Part shown: positions 6,520 to 14,050 of the stretch, piece after piece
How the letters are laid out: each line of letters starts with the position of its first letter
Numbering within the stretch: the stretch's first letter is position 1
Assembly: GCA_026388255.1 (NCBI GenBank)
Contig: JAPLKC010000092.1
Coordinates: 1-34,362 of the forward strand
Length of the DNA stretch: 34,362 bases
Direction: 5' to 3'
DNA from: Pseudomonadota bacterium
GTDB taxonomy: Bacteria; Desulfobacterota; Syntrophorhabdia; Syntrophorhabdales; Syntrophorhabdaceae
Made by a program: the position numbers and the translations under genes
The notes under the pieces: generated by a model
What the model was told of the DNA's origin: nothing
What the model saw: the letters and a program-made list of their open reading frames with translations, nothing else
The model's database searches: none

Positions 6520-7367
6520 AATCCGTACAAAAAACATTTAAAACACGGGTGGACATCCTGGTAGAAAAAGGGGCAGACGAGCTGCTCCCCGAGGAAATAT
6601 ACGGTCTTTTATCAAACTCCGGTATCTGGATTGAAGAAAAAGGCAATGATATTGTTATAAAATCCTATCCGAATAATATTGAAACATACCTTGAATACCT
6701 TCAAAAGCTGAAAATCAACATTAAACAAATCGACATTCACAAAGAAGAAGAGCAGGACTATGCCGGCCTGACCAAAAAATATTTTCGTCCAATAAGGATT
6801 GACGACATAACCATCCTGGCCCCCTGGAATAAACAAAAAACAAATGGGAAATCCATCGTCATCGAACCGGGTATGGCATTTGGAACAGGCCGGCATGAAT
6901 CAACAAGGATCATGATGAAACTGATGAAATATGCGGTCATGGAGGACAAAAGCGTCCTTGATCTCGGGTGCGGCTCAGGGATACTTTCTCTATATGCTGT
7001 CCTTCTCGGTGCAAAAAAAGTCATTGCTATAGACAATGATCCTGACACTGTATTTTCTGCGAAAAAGAATATCATTATTAACAATACTGACAAAATATCC
7101 CTTGCCTGCGCAGATCTTCAGCATGTCTCGGGGACATACGATATTGTACTGGCAAACCTCGACATAAGGACATTTACCCGTTACTCAGAAAAAATAAAGG
7201 GATTTGTAAAAAACGGCGGGTGCATTATCATCTCCGGCATATTGGGAAAGGAAAGCAGAAAGTTGATCCCGCTTTTTAATCCGTTTTTGCTCATGCAAAC
7301 AGAGAAGAAAAATGCCTGGTGCGGGTTTGTATATAAAATTAATGGTAACAGGCAACAGTTCTTTTAA
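6516..7367 (+). CDS. prmA: Ribosomal protein L11 methyltransferase-like protein
   Basis: A 283-residue class I SAM-dependent methyltransferase. PrmA trimethylates ribosomal protein L11 in the cytoplasm. Hallmarks seen are IEPGMAFGTGRHEST (116-130), the SAM loop LDLGCGSGILSLYA (148-161), the acidic AIDNDP after strand 2 and VLANLD (211-216), the equivalent of the family's ANI motif. The N-terminal 90 residues are the diverged substrate-recognition part. The start is GTG, overlapping the micro-ORF stop. It ends in a four-base overlap with the convergent methionine synthase gene. A methyltransferase acting on another protein is possible because the N-terminal part is diverged. Confidence 0.85.
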   Translation: MKSVQKTFKTRVDILVEKGADELLPEEIYGLLSNSGIWIEEKGNDIVIKSYPNNIETYLEYLQKLKINIKQIDIHKEEEQDYAGLTKKYFRPIRIDDITILAPWNKQKTNGKSIVIEPGMAFGTGRHESTRIMMKLMKYAVMEDKSVLDLGCGSGILSLYAVLLGAKKVIAIDNDPDTVFSAKKNIIINNTDKISLACADLQHVSGTYDIVLANLDIRTFTRYSEKIKGFVKNGGCIIISGILGKESRKLIPLFNPFLLMQTEKKNAWCGFVYKINGNRQQFF

Positions 7368-8350
7368 GAGGAAAGCTCTTTCAGCAGTTCCATGGCCTTT
7401 TTGGCTTCAGGGATGTTCAGGCTGCCCAGGCCGCAGCTTGTCGTTAAGAGCCAGTCCTTGCTTTCAGACTTCAGACCAAGTCCCTTCATAAGCTCTGCGA
7501 ACCTGTTCATAAGTTTTACAATATCCTCTATTGATACATTCAATACTTCCTCTGACGAAGGCACAAAACCAGGGGATATCCATCCGCCTCTTTTCAGAAA
7601 CTTTGTCAGGTCATCCTTAAAATAAAATATCGTCTCCAAAAAGTTGTAGGCGTCATAGTTTACAATATCGACATTCGCATTAAACAGCACGGACCAGTCC
7701 GTATTTCCGCAGCAGTGAACGCCCATTTTTGCCTCAACCCCTTCCAGGGTCTCGTTCAGAAGGGAGATCGTCTCTTCCTTTGATATAGAAACATAGGCAG
7801 AACCGAAAGAAACCATATAGGGCTCGTCAAAAAAAATGATTACATCCTTTTCAGGATATATAGCCTTGATGGCACTGACCATCCATTTAGCCTTCATGTT
7901 CAAAGCCTTTTTAATGATATCAAAAAAACCGTGGTTGTATATAACAGGCTTACCTTTTTCATCCTTCAGGCCAAGCCCCATGCTGAATGGTCCTGTCAAT
8001 TGCCCTTTAATTAAGCTGAACCTGCCCTGTATATCTTTGAGCCTCTCCAAAAACCTGTAAAAACCGGGGGCTACCTTGTCCGAAACCCGAAAAGCTTCAA
8101 GGTTTCCACTGTAATAATCTTCATAGAACTGCTCTATGCCCTTTGTCTCTTCCGTATTAATAAAAACTGTATCGTTATTTTCATCAATGACAATGCACGG
8201 CACTGATTCAAGAAAAGTAGTGTACATATTCTCCGCTTGAGATCTTTTGGGCAGTTGCGGCCAAAAAGGTATCTCCGGACATGCAAAAAAGATTACATCA
8301 ATTGCCTCATCTATGTCTGTAAAAGGGAAGCTTCCTATTCCGGTAATCAT
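7364..8350 (-). CDS. Core-type methionine synthase (MetE C-terminal-like)
   Basis: A 328-residue protein related to the catalytic C-terminal barrel of cobalamin-independent methionine synthase, without the N-terminal half of MetE (about 750 residues). Zinc-site candidates are His212 and Cys214 in VHCCGN and Cys306 in TTSCGLGS, matching the HxC...C pattern of MetE; Asp233 occupies the region of the MetE glutamate. Such core enzymes (core-MetE/Mes groups) are known in anaerobes and archaea, where methyl-cobalamin or a corrinoid protein is thought to be the methyl donor instead of methylfolate. The start has AAGGTG 6 bases upstream. A uroporphyrinogen-decarboxylase-like methyltransferase is the alternative. 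Confidence 0.75.
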   Translation of the reverse strand: MITGIGSFPFTDIDEAIDVIFFACPEIPFWPQLPKRSQAENMYTTFLESVPCIVIDENNDTVFINTEETKGIEQFYEDYYSGNLEAFRVSDKVAPGFYRFLERLKDIQGRFSLIKGQLTGPFSMGLGLKDEKGKPVIYNHGFFDIIKKALNMKAKWMVSAIKAIYPEKDVIIFFDEPYMVSFGSAYVSISKEETISLLNETLEGVEAKMGVHCCGNTDWSVLFNANVDIVNYDAYNFLETIFYFKDDLTKFLKRGGWISPGFVPSSEEVLNVSIEDIVKLMNRFAELMKGLGLKSESKDWLLTTSCGLGSLNIPEAKKAMELLKELSS

Positions 8351-8424
8351 TTTTCACCTTAGCATTATTTTTGCATTTTATTAACACAGGAAAAGCGTCA
8401 TGTAAAGCGGATTACAACCTTCTT

Positions 8425-9405
8425 CTATAATTCAACCTGCATACCGTCATATGCAATGTCTATTATGAGTGGAGATGTTTCTGTATAAATTCTCAGATAC
8501 CGCCTTGTATCCTCCAAAAATTCATCCAGTTTTTCATCATCGAAAGTAGGCTCGTTATGATAGATGCACAAATGCTTTACACCGGCTTTTACGCTCAGTT
8601 CTACAGCTATGATATTATTCGAATGACCCCAGTTTTCCTTTGCAGAAATCGCATCCAGCAAGGAATACTGAGCATCAAAAATAAGCATATCGGCATCTTT
8701 GAAGAAATTAATAAAAGCGTACTCTTCATCATAGGCATCTTCCTTATGCTCTGAATCAGTCGAGTAGACAATACTTTTACTGTCTTTTTCGAATCTGTAG
8801 CCATAGGAATCACCCGGATGGTTCTGCTTTATACCTTTCACAGTAAAGCCTGCGATCTCATAATCCTTATTCTCTTCCAGCATAGTAAATTTTATATCTG
8901 CACTCAATAATTTAAGAGGTATCGGAAAAAAAGGATATCCCTGTTGTGTTACAAACGCCTGCTCCAGCTCTTTATGAAATCCGTAAATATTAACACGGTT
9001 TCCTGGAATAAAGGCAGGAGTAAAAAAGGGGAATCCCTGTATATGATCCCAGTGGAGGTGCGATATAAAAATATTGAATACGTTAGTTTTGTTCTGTCTT
9101 CCTTGAGAGGAAGATTTTAAAACATAATTTCCGAAGTCTCTCAACCCTGTTCCGGCATCACAGAGTATATACTCTTCTCCACCATCTATTTCCATGCATG
9201 AGGTATTGCTGCCGTAGCTGCCGATTGCAGAAAAGGGAAGACTTTTGTTGATAAGCCCTTTATAAACGAACTTCTCAACCTCCTCGTCTGTACGCAGACT
9301 TATGCTGCTTGATGCTTTGATGGCACTGAATATTTTTTTTCTGATTACTTCCGATGTGTAAGAAGCAGGCAACGAACCCCGTGTCCCCCAAAAATATACC
9401 CTCAC
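8425..9405 (-). CDS. Metallo-beta-lactamase-fold hydrolase (phosphodiesterase/RNase Z-like)
   Basis: A 326-residue soluble MBL-fold protein starting with GTG, a few bases after AGGAGGGG. It has the metal motif HLHWDH (116-121), His196 in QNHPGDSYGY, Asp217 in YSTDSEH, GHS at 260-262 and His283, so both metal sites look complete. The N-terminal VYFWGTRGSLP and GSNTSCMEI are typical of the group annotated as MBL-fold hydrolases near RNase Z and cyclic-nucleotide phosphodiesterases. An insertion at 20-60 is helical. Substrate unknown: RNA, a cyclic nucleotide or another phosphodiester. It lies 74 bases upstream of the core methionine synthase in the same direction, so they may be co-transcribed. 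Confidence 0.8.
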   Translation of the reverse strand: MRVYFWGTRGSLPASYTSEVIRKKIFSAIKASSSISLRTDEEVEKFVYKGLINKSLPFSAIGSYGSNTSCMEIDGGEEYILCDAGTGLRDFGNYVLKSSSQGRQNKTNVFNIFISHLHWDHIQGFPFFTPAFIPGNRVNIYGFHKELEQAFVTQQGYPFFPIPLKLLSADIKFTMLEENKDYEIAGFTVKGIKQNHPGDSYGYRFEKDSKSIVYSTDSEHKEDAYDEEYAFINFFKDADMLIFDAQYSLLDAISAKENWGHSNNIIAVELSVKAGVKHLCIYHNEPTFDDEKLDEFLEDTRRYLRIYTETSPLIIDIAYDGMQVEL

Positions 9406-9725
9406 TTACCCCTCCTAAAAACGATATAGATCAAATATCCCCTTTTTTGTTGTCACTTTCAATATGAATAAGGTAAATTATCCATAATTAATAAACAAAA
9501 TGCTACAAAAATATATACAATCATCCAATATCTTTATAGCATTAGTTTTTGGAGAAGCATACAGGCACAGTATGCCTCTGCTTCAATTCTCCGGAGTAAG
9601 CGCCTGCGCAACAACGTGTGGACGCGAAAAGTCAGATTTGACATTGAATCTTACGCATGTCACAGGAACGGATGTCCCGGGTGCAGGACCGGCAAAGACA
9701 AATCCGTATAGAAGGAGTAATATAG
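9406..9725 (+). other. 320-base leader region with a hairpin
   Basis: Between the divergent MBL gene and the ABC export operon. It holds a nested hairpin at 9554-9584 (GAAGC...GCTTC outside, AGGCA...TGCCT inside) and a GC-richer 150-base stretch before the adaptor gene. A 77-codon frame runs through it (9500-9733) but has no ribosome site and an unconvincing sequence. No known riboswitch pattern was recognised. Confidence 0.4.
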
Positions 9726-10943
9726 ATGGCTGATGAAGATCTTTCAAAGTTGAAGATAGACAAGTCTCAGCCTGTCATGCGGCAGGGATCGCATAAGAAA
9801 TTGTTTTATTGGACAGCAACGGCATTCGTTGTTTTAATGGCCCTGCTCCTCTATGTGAAGGGGATATTCACCCTGGCCATTCAGGTTGATGTTGCAACTG
9901 TATCACAAGTTTACCCATCTCAGACCTTTACCTTATTGAATGCCAGCGGTTATGTTGTGCCGCAGCGAAAAGCCGCAGTAGCATCCAAAATAACCGGCAA
10001 GATTGTATCTCTTCTTGTCGAGGAAGGGAGCAAGGTCAGGAACGGAGAAATCATTGCAAGGCTTGAAAACGATGATACTATTGCTTTGGAGAAACAGGCT
10101 GCTGCCAATCTTGAGGTTGCACGTTCAAATCTTGAACAGACTAAGGCAGAGCTCAACGATGCAGGCATCAATTTTAACCGTGAGAAGAACCTTTTGGAAA
10201 AGGAGTTCACTACAAAGGCATCCTATGATACGGCAGAAGCACGTTATAAAAAGGCTATGGCTGCAGTTGGCGGCGGAGAGGCTTCCGTGAAAGCATATAC
10301 TGCAGGGCTCGAAAATGCACGGGTAATACTTGGCTATACCTTGATACGCGCCCCCTTTGACGCCATTGTGCTGACAAAGAACGCCGACATCGGCGATATT
10401 ATAACCCCTTTGGGGGCTGCCGCAAATGCAAAGGCTGCTGTTGTAACAATAGCAGATATGAATTCGCTTCAGGTAGAAGCCGATGTTTCCGAGTCCAACC
10501 TTCAAAAAATCAGTGTGGACCAGCCTTGTGAAATCCAGCTTGATGCCCTTCCGGATTCGAGGTTCCGGGGGATTATTCACATGATCGTCCCTACTGCCGA
10601 CAGGAGCAAGGCAACAGTAATGGTAAAGGTTCGCTTTATAGACAAGGATGCCCGTATCCTCCCGGAAATGAGCGCAAAGGTTGCCTTCCTCTCAAAACCG
10701 GTTGGGGCCGGCGATGAGAAACCAAGAACACTCATTGGAAACAAGGCTATTCTTGATCGCAGCAGCAAGAAAACGGTCTTTCTCGTTAAAGGGGATCGTG
10801 TTTTGCAGACCGTTGTAACCATCAGTGGAGCCTTCGGTGAAATGAGCGAGGTTACAAGCGGGGTGAAGGCAGGGGATAAAGTAGTGATAAATCCCCCGGA
10901 AAAACTCAGGAATGGCTCAAAGATAAAGGTTGTAGAGAGATAG
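9726..10943 (+). CDS. Efflux periplasmic adaptor (MacA/HlyD family)
   Basis: A 405-residue membrane fusion protein linking an inner-membrane ABC exporter to an outer-membrane channel. It has one membrane anchor (residues 26-44, FYWTATAFVVLMALLLYVK), a split lipoyl/barrel-sandwich domain (about 72-115, GYVVPQRKAAVASKITGKIV), a coiled-coil hairpin (118-195) and a beta-barrel plus membrane-proximal part after 240. A ribosome site GAAGGAG precedes the ATG. It is the first gene of a four-gene operon; its TAG is directly followed by the ATG of the ATPase gene. The set resembles MacAB or cyanobacterial DevBCA exporters. The cargo (drug, lipid, peptide) cannot be told. Confidence 0.88.
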   Translation: MADEDLSKLKIDKSQPVMRQGSHKKLFYWTATAFVVLMALLLYVKGIFTLAIQVDVATVSQVYPSQTFTLLNASGYVVPQRKAAVASKITGKIVSLLVEEGSKVRNGEIIARLENDDTIALEKQAAANLEVARSNLEQTKAELNDAGINFNREKNLLEKEFTTKASYDTAEARYKKAMAAVGGGEASVKAYTAGLENARVILGYTLIRAPFDAIVLTKNADIGDIITPLGAAANAKAAVVTIADMNSLQVEADVSESNLQKISVDQPCEIQLDALPDSRFRGIIHMIVPTADRSKATVMVKVRFIDKDARILPEMSAKVAFLSKPVGAGDEKPRTLIGNKAILDRSSKKTVFLVKGDRVLQTVVTISGAFGEMSEVTSGVKAGDKVVINPPEKLRNGSKIKVVER

Positions 10944-11633
10944 ATGAACGATGCTGTGCCTATTGTAGAGGTAATTAATCTCAATAAATCATATCACCGC
11001 GGGAACCAGACAATAACGGTACTGAGCGATATCACATTCGACATTCGTGAAGGAGAATTCCTCGCGCTCATGGGACCGTCAGGTTCGGGCAAGTCCACGC
11101 TTTTAAATCTCATCGCCGGAATCGACAAGGCAGACAGCGGCATAATCCGGGTAGGCGGCATAGATATTACAACATTGTCCGAGACTGAACTTGCAAAATG
11201 GCGCGGGGTTCATGTCGGGTTTGTATTCCAGTTCTACAACCTGATCCCTGTTCTCACCGCTTTTGACAATGTAGAACTGCCGTTGCTTCTGACAAATCTT
11301 CCAAAAAAAGCCCGAAGAGAACATGTCGAGATGGCGCTCAAGATAGTAAATCTTGCCGACCGCATGGACCACTATCCCGGTCAGCTTTCAGGGGGGCAGC
11401 AGCAGCGTGTAGCTATTGCGAGGGCTATAATTACCGACCCGACAATCCTTGTAGCCGATGAGCCTACCGGAGACCTGGATCGTGTATCGGCAGAAGAGAT
11501 CATGGCATTAATGGAGCGCCTCAACATTGAATCAGGCAAGACAATCATAATGGTTACCCACGATCCCCGTGCAGCAGGAAAGGCGCGCTTATTAAAACAT
11601 CTCGACAAGGGTGTTCTGAACAATAATCCATAA
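10944..11633 (+). CDS. ABC exporter ATP-binding protein (MacB/LolD type)
   Basis: A 229-residue ATPase with Walker A GPSGSGKST (44-52), signature LSGGQ (148-152) and Walker B ILVADEPTGDLD (168-179); the ADEPTGDLD form is characteristic of the MacB/LolD/FtsE group. It couples ATP use to the two following permeases. The stop codon overlaps the ATG of the next gene by one base (TAATG), indicating translational coupling. Confidence 0.92.
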   Translation: MNDAVPIVEVINLNKSYHRGNQTITVLSDITFDIREGEFLALMGPSGSGKSTLLNLIAGIDKADSGIIRVGGIDITTLSETELAKWRGVHVGFVFQFYNLIPVLTAFDNVELPLLLTNLPKKARREHVEMALKIVNLADRMDHYPGQLSGGQQQRVAIARAIITDPTILVADEPTGDLDRVSAEEIMALMERLNIESGKTIIMVTHDPRAAGKARLLKHLDKGVLNNNP

Positions 11634-12790
11634 TGTACATCATTAAGCTGCTCATCAAGAATGCCTTCCGTCACAAACTTCGAACCTGTCTCACTGTTTT
11701 GAGTGTTGCCATTGCAATTCTATCCTTCGGTCTTTTGCGAACGGTCATTGACGCATGGTATGCCGGGGTTCAGGCATCGTCCGCAAGCAGGCTTGTTACA
11801 AGACATGCTGTATCGATAATTCTAACTCTCCCGATTTCTTACAAAGAGAAAATCCGCCAGATAGAAGGGGTAAAGCTTGTATCATATGGAATCTGGTTTG
11901 GCGGTTTTTATATTGAAGAGAAGAATTTTTTTGCGAATTTTGCTGTTGAGCCTAAAACCTTCCTTGAACAATATCCTGAATATATATTCAAGCCCGACGA
12001 AAAAGCGGCATTTCTCCGTGACAAAAAAGCATTCGCGGCAGGGGCAAAACTCGTGAAAAAATACGGCTGGAAGATAGGGGATATAGTAACCCTTAAAGGG
12101 ACTATATATCCGGGTAATTGGGAGTTTGTTCTGCGCGGTATATACAAAGGAAGGGATAAAAATACCGACGACAGCCAGTTTTTCTTTCATTTTGATTATC
12201 TGAACGAGATACTTAAAAAAACCGTGCCTGCCAGGGCAGACCGGGTAGGCCACTATGTAATTGAAGTAACAAGTCCTGATCTTGTTGCAGATGTCGCCAC
12301 AAGGGTGGATAAAACCTTTTATAATTCCATTGCCGAAACGCTGACAGAAACCGAAAAGGCCTTTCAACTGGGTTTTGTCTCCATGTCTGATGCGATTATT
12401 ACCGCCTTGAGACTCGTTACATTCATCGTAATTGTGATTATTCTTGCAGTAGTGGCAAATACTATTAATATGACGGCCCGTGAACGTATCGGTGAATACT
12501 CGGTATTCAAGACACTCGGGTTCGGGGGCTGGCGCATTGCAGGGTTGCTCTTTGGCGAGTCCTTTATTATAACCATGATGGGATGCACGGCGGGCATCAT
12601 TCTGACATTTCCGGCTGCAAGGACATTTGCGAATACTGTAGGCTCTTACTTCCCTACGTTTAATGTCACTATGGATACAATACTTCTGGATATTACATTC
12701 TCTATACTTGTCGGCATACTCGCATCCGTTATCCCCACCTGGCGCAGCATAAAGACCCCTATTGCCGATGGTTTACGGAGGATCGGGTAA
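11633..12790 (+). CDS. ABC exporter permease 1 (MacB/FtsX type)
   Basis: A 385-residue permease with the MacB topology: one N-terminal membrane segment (FRHKLRTCLTVLSVAIAILS), a large periplasmic domain (about 45-255) and three C-terminal segments (FIVIVIILAVVANTINMT, IAGLLFGESFIITMMGCTAG, LLDITFSILVGILASVIPTW). The ERIGEYSVFKTLGF stretch is the FtsX-family cytoplasmic loop that touches the ATPase. The gene starts in a one-base overlap with the ATPase gene. Together with the next permease it probably makes a heterodimer. Confidence 0.9.
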   Translation: MYIIKLLIKNAFRHKLRTCLTVLSVAIAILSFGLLRTVIDAWYAGVQASSASRLVTRHAVSIILTLPISYKEKIRQIEGVKLVSYGIWFGGFYIEEKNFFANFAVEPKTFLEQYPEYIFKPDEKAAFLRDKKAFAAGAKLVKKYGWKIGDIVTLKGTIYPGNWEFVLRGIYKGRDKNTDDSQFFFHFDYLNEILKKTVPARADRVGHYVIEVTSPDLVADVATRVDKTFYNSIAETLTETEKAFQLGFVSMSDAIITALRLVTFIVIVIILAVVANTINMTARERIGEYSVFKTLGFGGWRIAGLLFGESFIITMMGCTAGIILTFPAARTFANTVGSYFPTFNVTMDTILLDITFSILVGILASVIPTWRSIKTPIADGLRRIG

Positions 12791-12791
12791 G

Positions 12792-13958
12792 ATGTTTATC
12801 CCCTTTTCATACAGCGCAAAGAACTTGCTGACACGCAAGGTCACTACTATACTGACTGCTTCGGGCATGGCGCTTGTGGTGTTTGTCTTTACCACAATTC
12901 TGATGATGGCCCATGGTCTTGAAAAAACGCTTGTAGACACAGGTTCTTATGACAATGGTGTGGTAATACGCAAGGGTTCAGGTGCAGAGATGATGAGCTG
13001 GGTTTCGCGTTCACAGGCCTCGATAGTCGAGTCAGACCCACAGGTGGCCATTGGAATAGACGGAAAACCGCTCTTTGCAAAGGAGCTGAATGTGCTCATT
13101 TCGCTCCCCAAGAAGGGCGACAATAAACAGTCAAATGTGACGATAAGAGGGGTCGGGGATGCATCTCTGAAGCTGCGCCCTCAGGTTCAGCTTGTAGAAG
13201 GACACATGCCCAAACCGGGTTCTTCTGAGGTTGCGGCAGGTTGGAGCGTAGCAAAACGTTTTCAAGGAATCAATGTAGGCGAGAGACTCAGATTCGGTAT
13301 GCGTGAATGGACAATTGTGGGCATATTTGATGCAGGGAATACAGGGTATAATTCCGAAATATGGGGCGATAACGACCAGCTTATGCAGGCATTCCGAAGG
13401 CCGGTATATTCATCTCTTGTCTTCAAGTTGCAGGATTCCTCTGAATTTGGAAAACTTAAGGAACGGATTGAAAAAGACCCCCGCATGAACCATGAAGTAA
13501 AAAGAGAAACGAAATATTATGCTGATCAGTCGGAGATAATGGCAAAGTTCCTGCGCATCCTCGGGATGTCTTTGACTGTGATGTTCTCCCTTGGGGCAGT
13601 TATCGGCGCCATGATTACAATGTATGCATCAGTGGCAAGCAGGGTTGCAGAAATAGGCACTATGCGAGCTTTAGGTTTTCAAAGGAGAAGCATCCTGGGC
13701 GCCTTTCTTTTGGAATCATTGCTTCTCAGTCTCGCAGGAGGTCTCGCAGGGCTCTTTTTTGCTTCATTTTTACAGTTCTTTACTATATCCACTATGAACT
13801 TCCAGACATTCTCCGAGCTTGCCTTTAACTTTTCCCTTAATTTTAATATTGCTTTCAAGTCCCTCGTGTTTTCTTTGATCATGGGTTTTATCGGCGGGGC
13901 GCTTCCTGCCTTAAGGGCATCGCGGATGAATATCGTGGATGCATTGAGGCAGGCTTAA
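12792..13958 (+). CDS. ABC exporter permease 2 (MacB/FtsX type)
   Basis: A 388-residue paralogue of the preceding permease. The start at 12792 (MFIPFSYSAK) is preferred to an in-frame ATG 30 bases earlier because GGAGGATCGGG lies just upstream and it leaves only one base after the previous stop. It has the N-terminal segment TTILTASGMALVVFVFTTIL, a periplasmic domain (about 45-255) and three C-terminal segments; AEIGTMRALGFQRRSILGAF is the FtsX-family coupling loop. It ends the operon; a perfect two-way terminator follows 33 bases later. Confidence 0.9.
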   Translation: MFIPFSYSAKNLLTRKVTTILTASGMALVVFVFTTILMMAHGLEKTLVDTGSYDNGVVIRKGSGAEMMSWVSRSQASIVESDPQVAIGIDGKPLFAKELNVLISLPKKGDNKQSNVTIRGVGDASLKLRPQVQLVEGHMPKPGSSEVAAGWSVAKRFQGINVGERLRFGMREWTIVGIFDAGNTGYNSEIWGDNDQLMQAFRRPVYSSLVFKLQDSSEFGKLKERIEKDPRMNHEVKRETKYYADQSEIMAKFLRILGMSLTVMFSLGAVIGAMITMYASVASRVAEIGTMRALGFQRRSILGAFLLESLLLSLAGGLAGLFFASFLQFFTISTMNFQTFSELAFNFSLNFNIAFKSLVFSLIMGFIGGALPALRASRMNIVDALRQA

Positions 13959-13991
13959 TATAGAATTTATGGTAGGGCATAACGGGAAGAT

Positions 13992-14035
13992 AAAAAATAA
14001 AGCCCAACAGATAAACCTGTTGGGCTTTATTTTTT
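13992..14035. terminator. Bidirectional terminator between export operon and hppA
   Basis: A 19-base-pair perfect stem: six A, then TAAAGCCCAACAG (13992-14010), with CTGTTGGGCTTTA and six T (14017-14035), loop ATAAAC. It ends the ABC operon on + and the pyrophosphatase gene on -. Confidence 0.93.
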
Positions 14036-14050
14036 GACCTCTATAGAGTA

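Noticed and set aside
9500-9733. 77-codon frame before the ABC adaptor gene
   Set aside because: No ribosome site, sequence does not look like a folded protein, and it runs into the adaptor start; treated as leader DNA.
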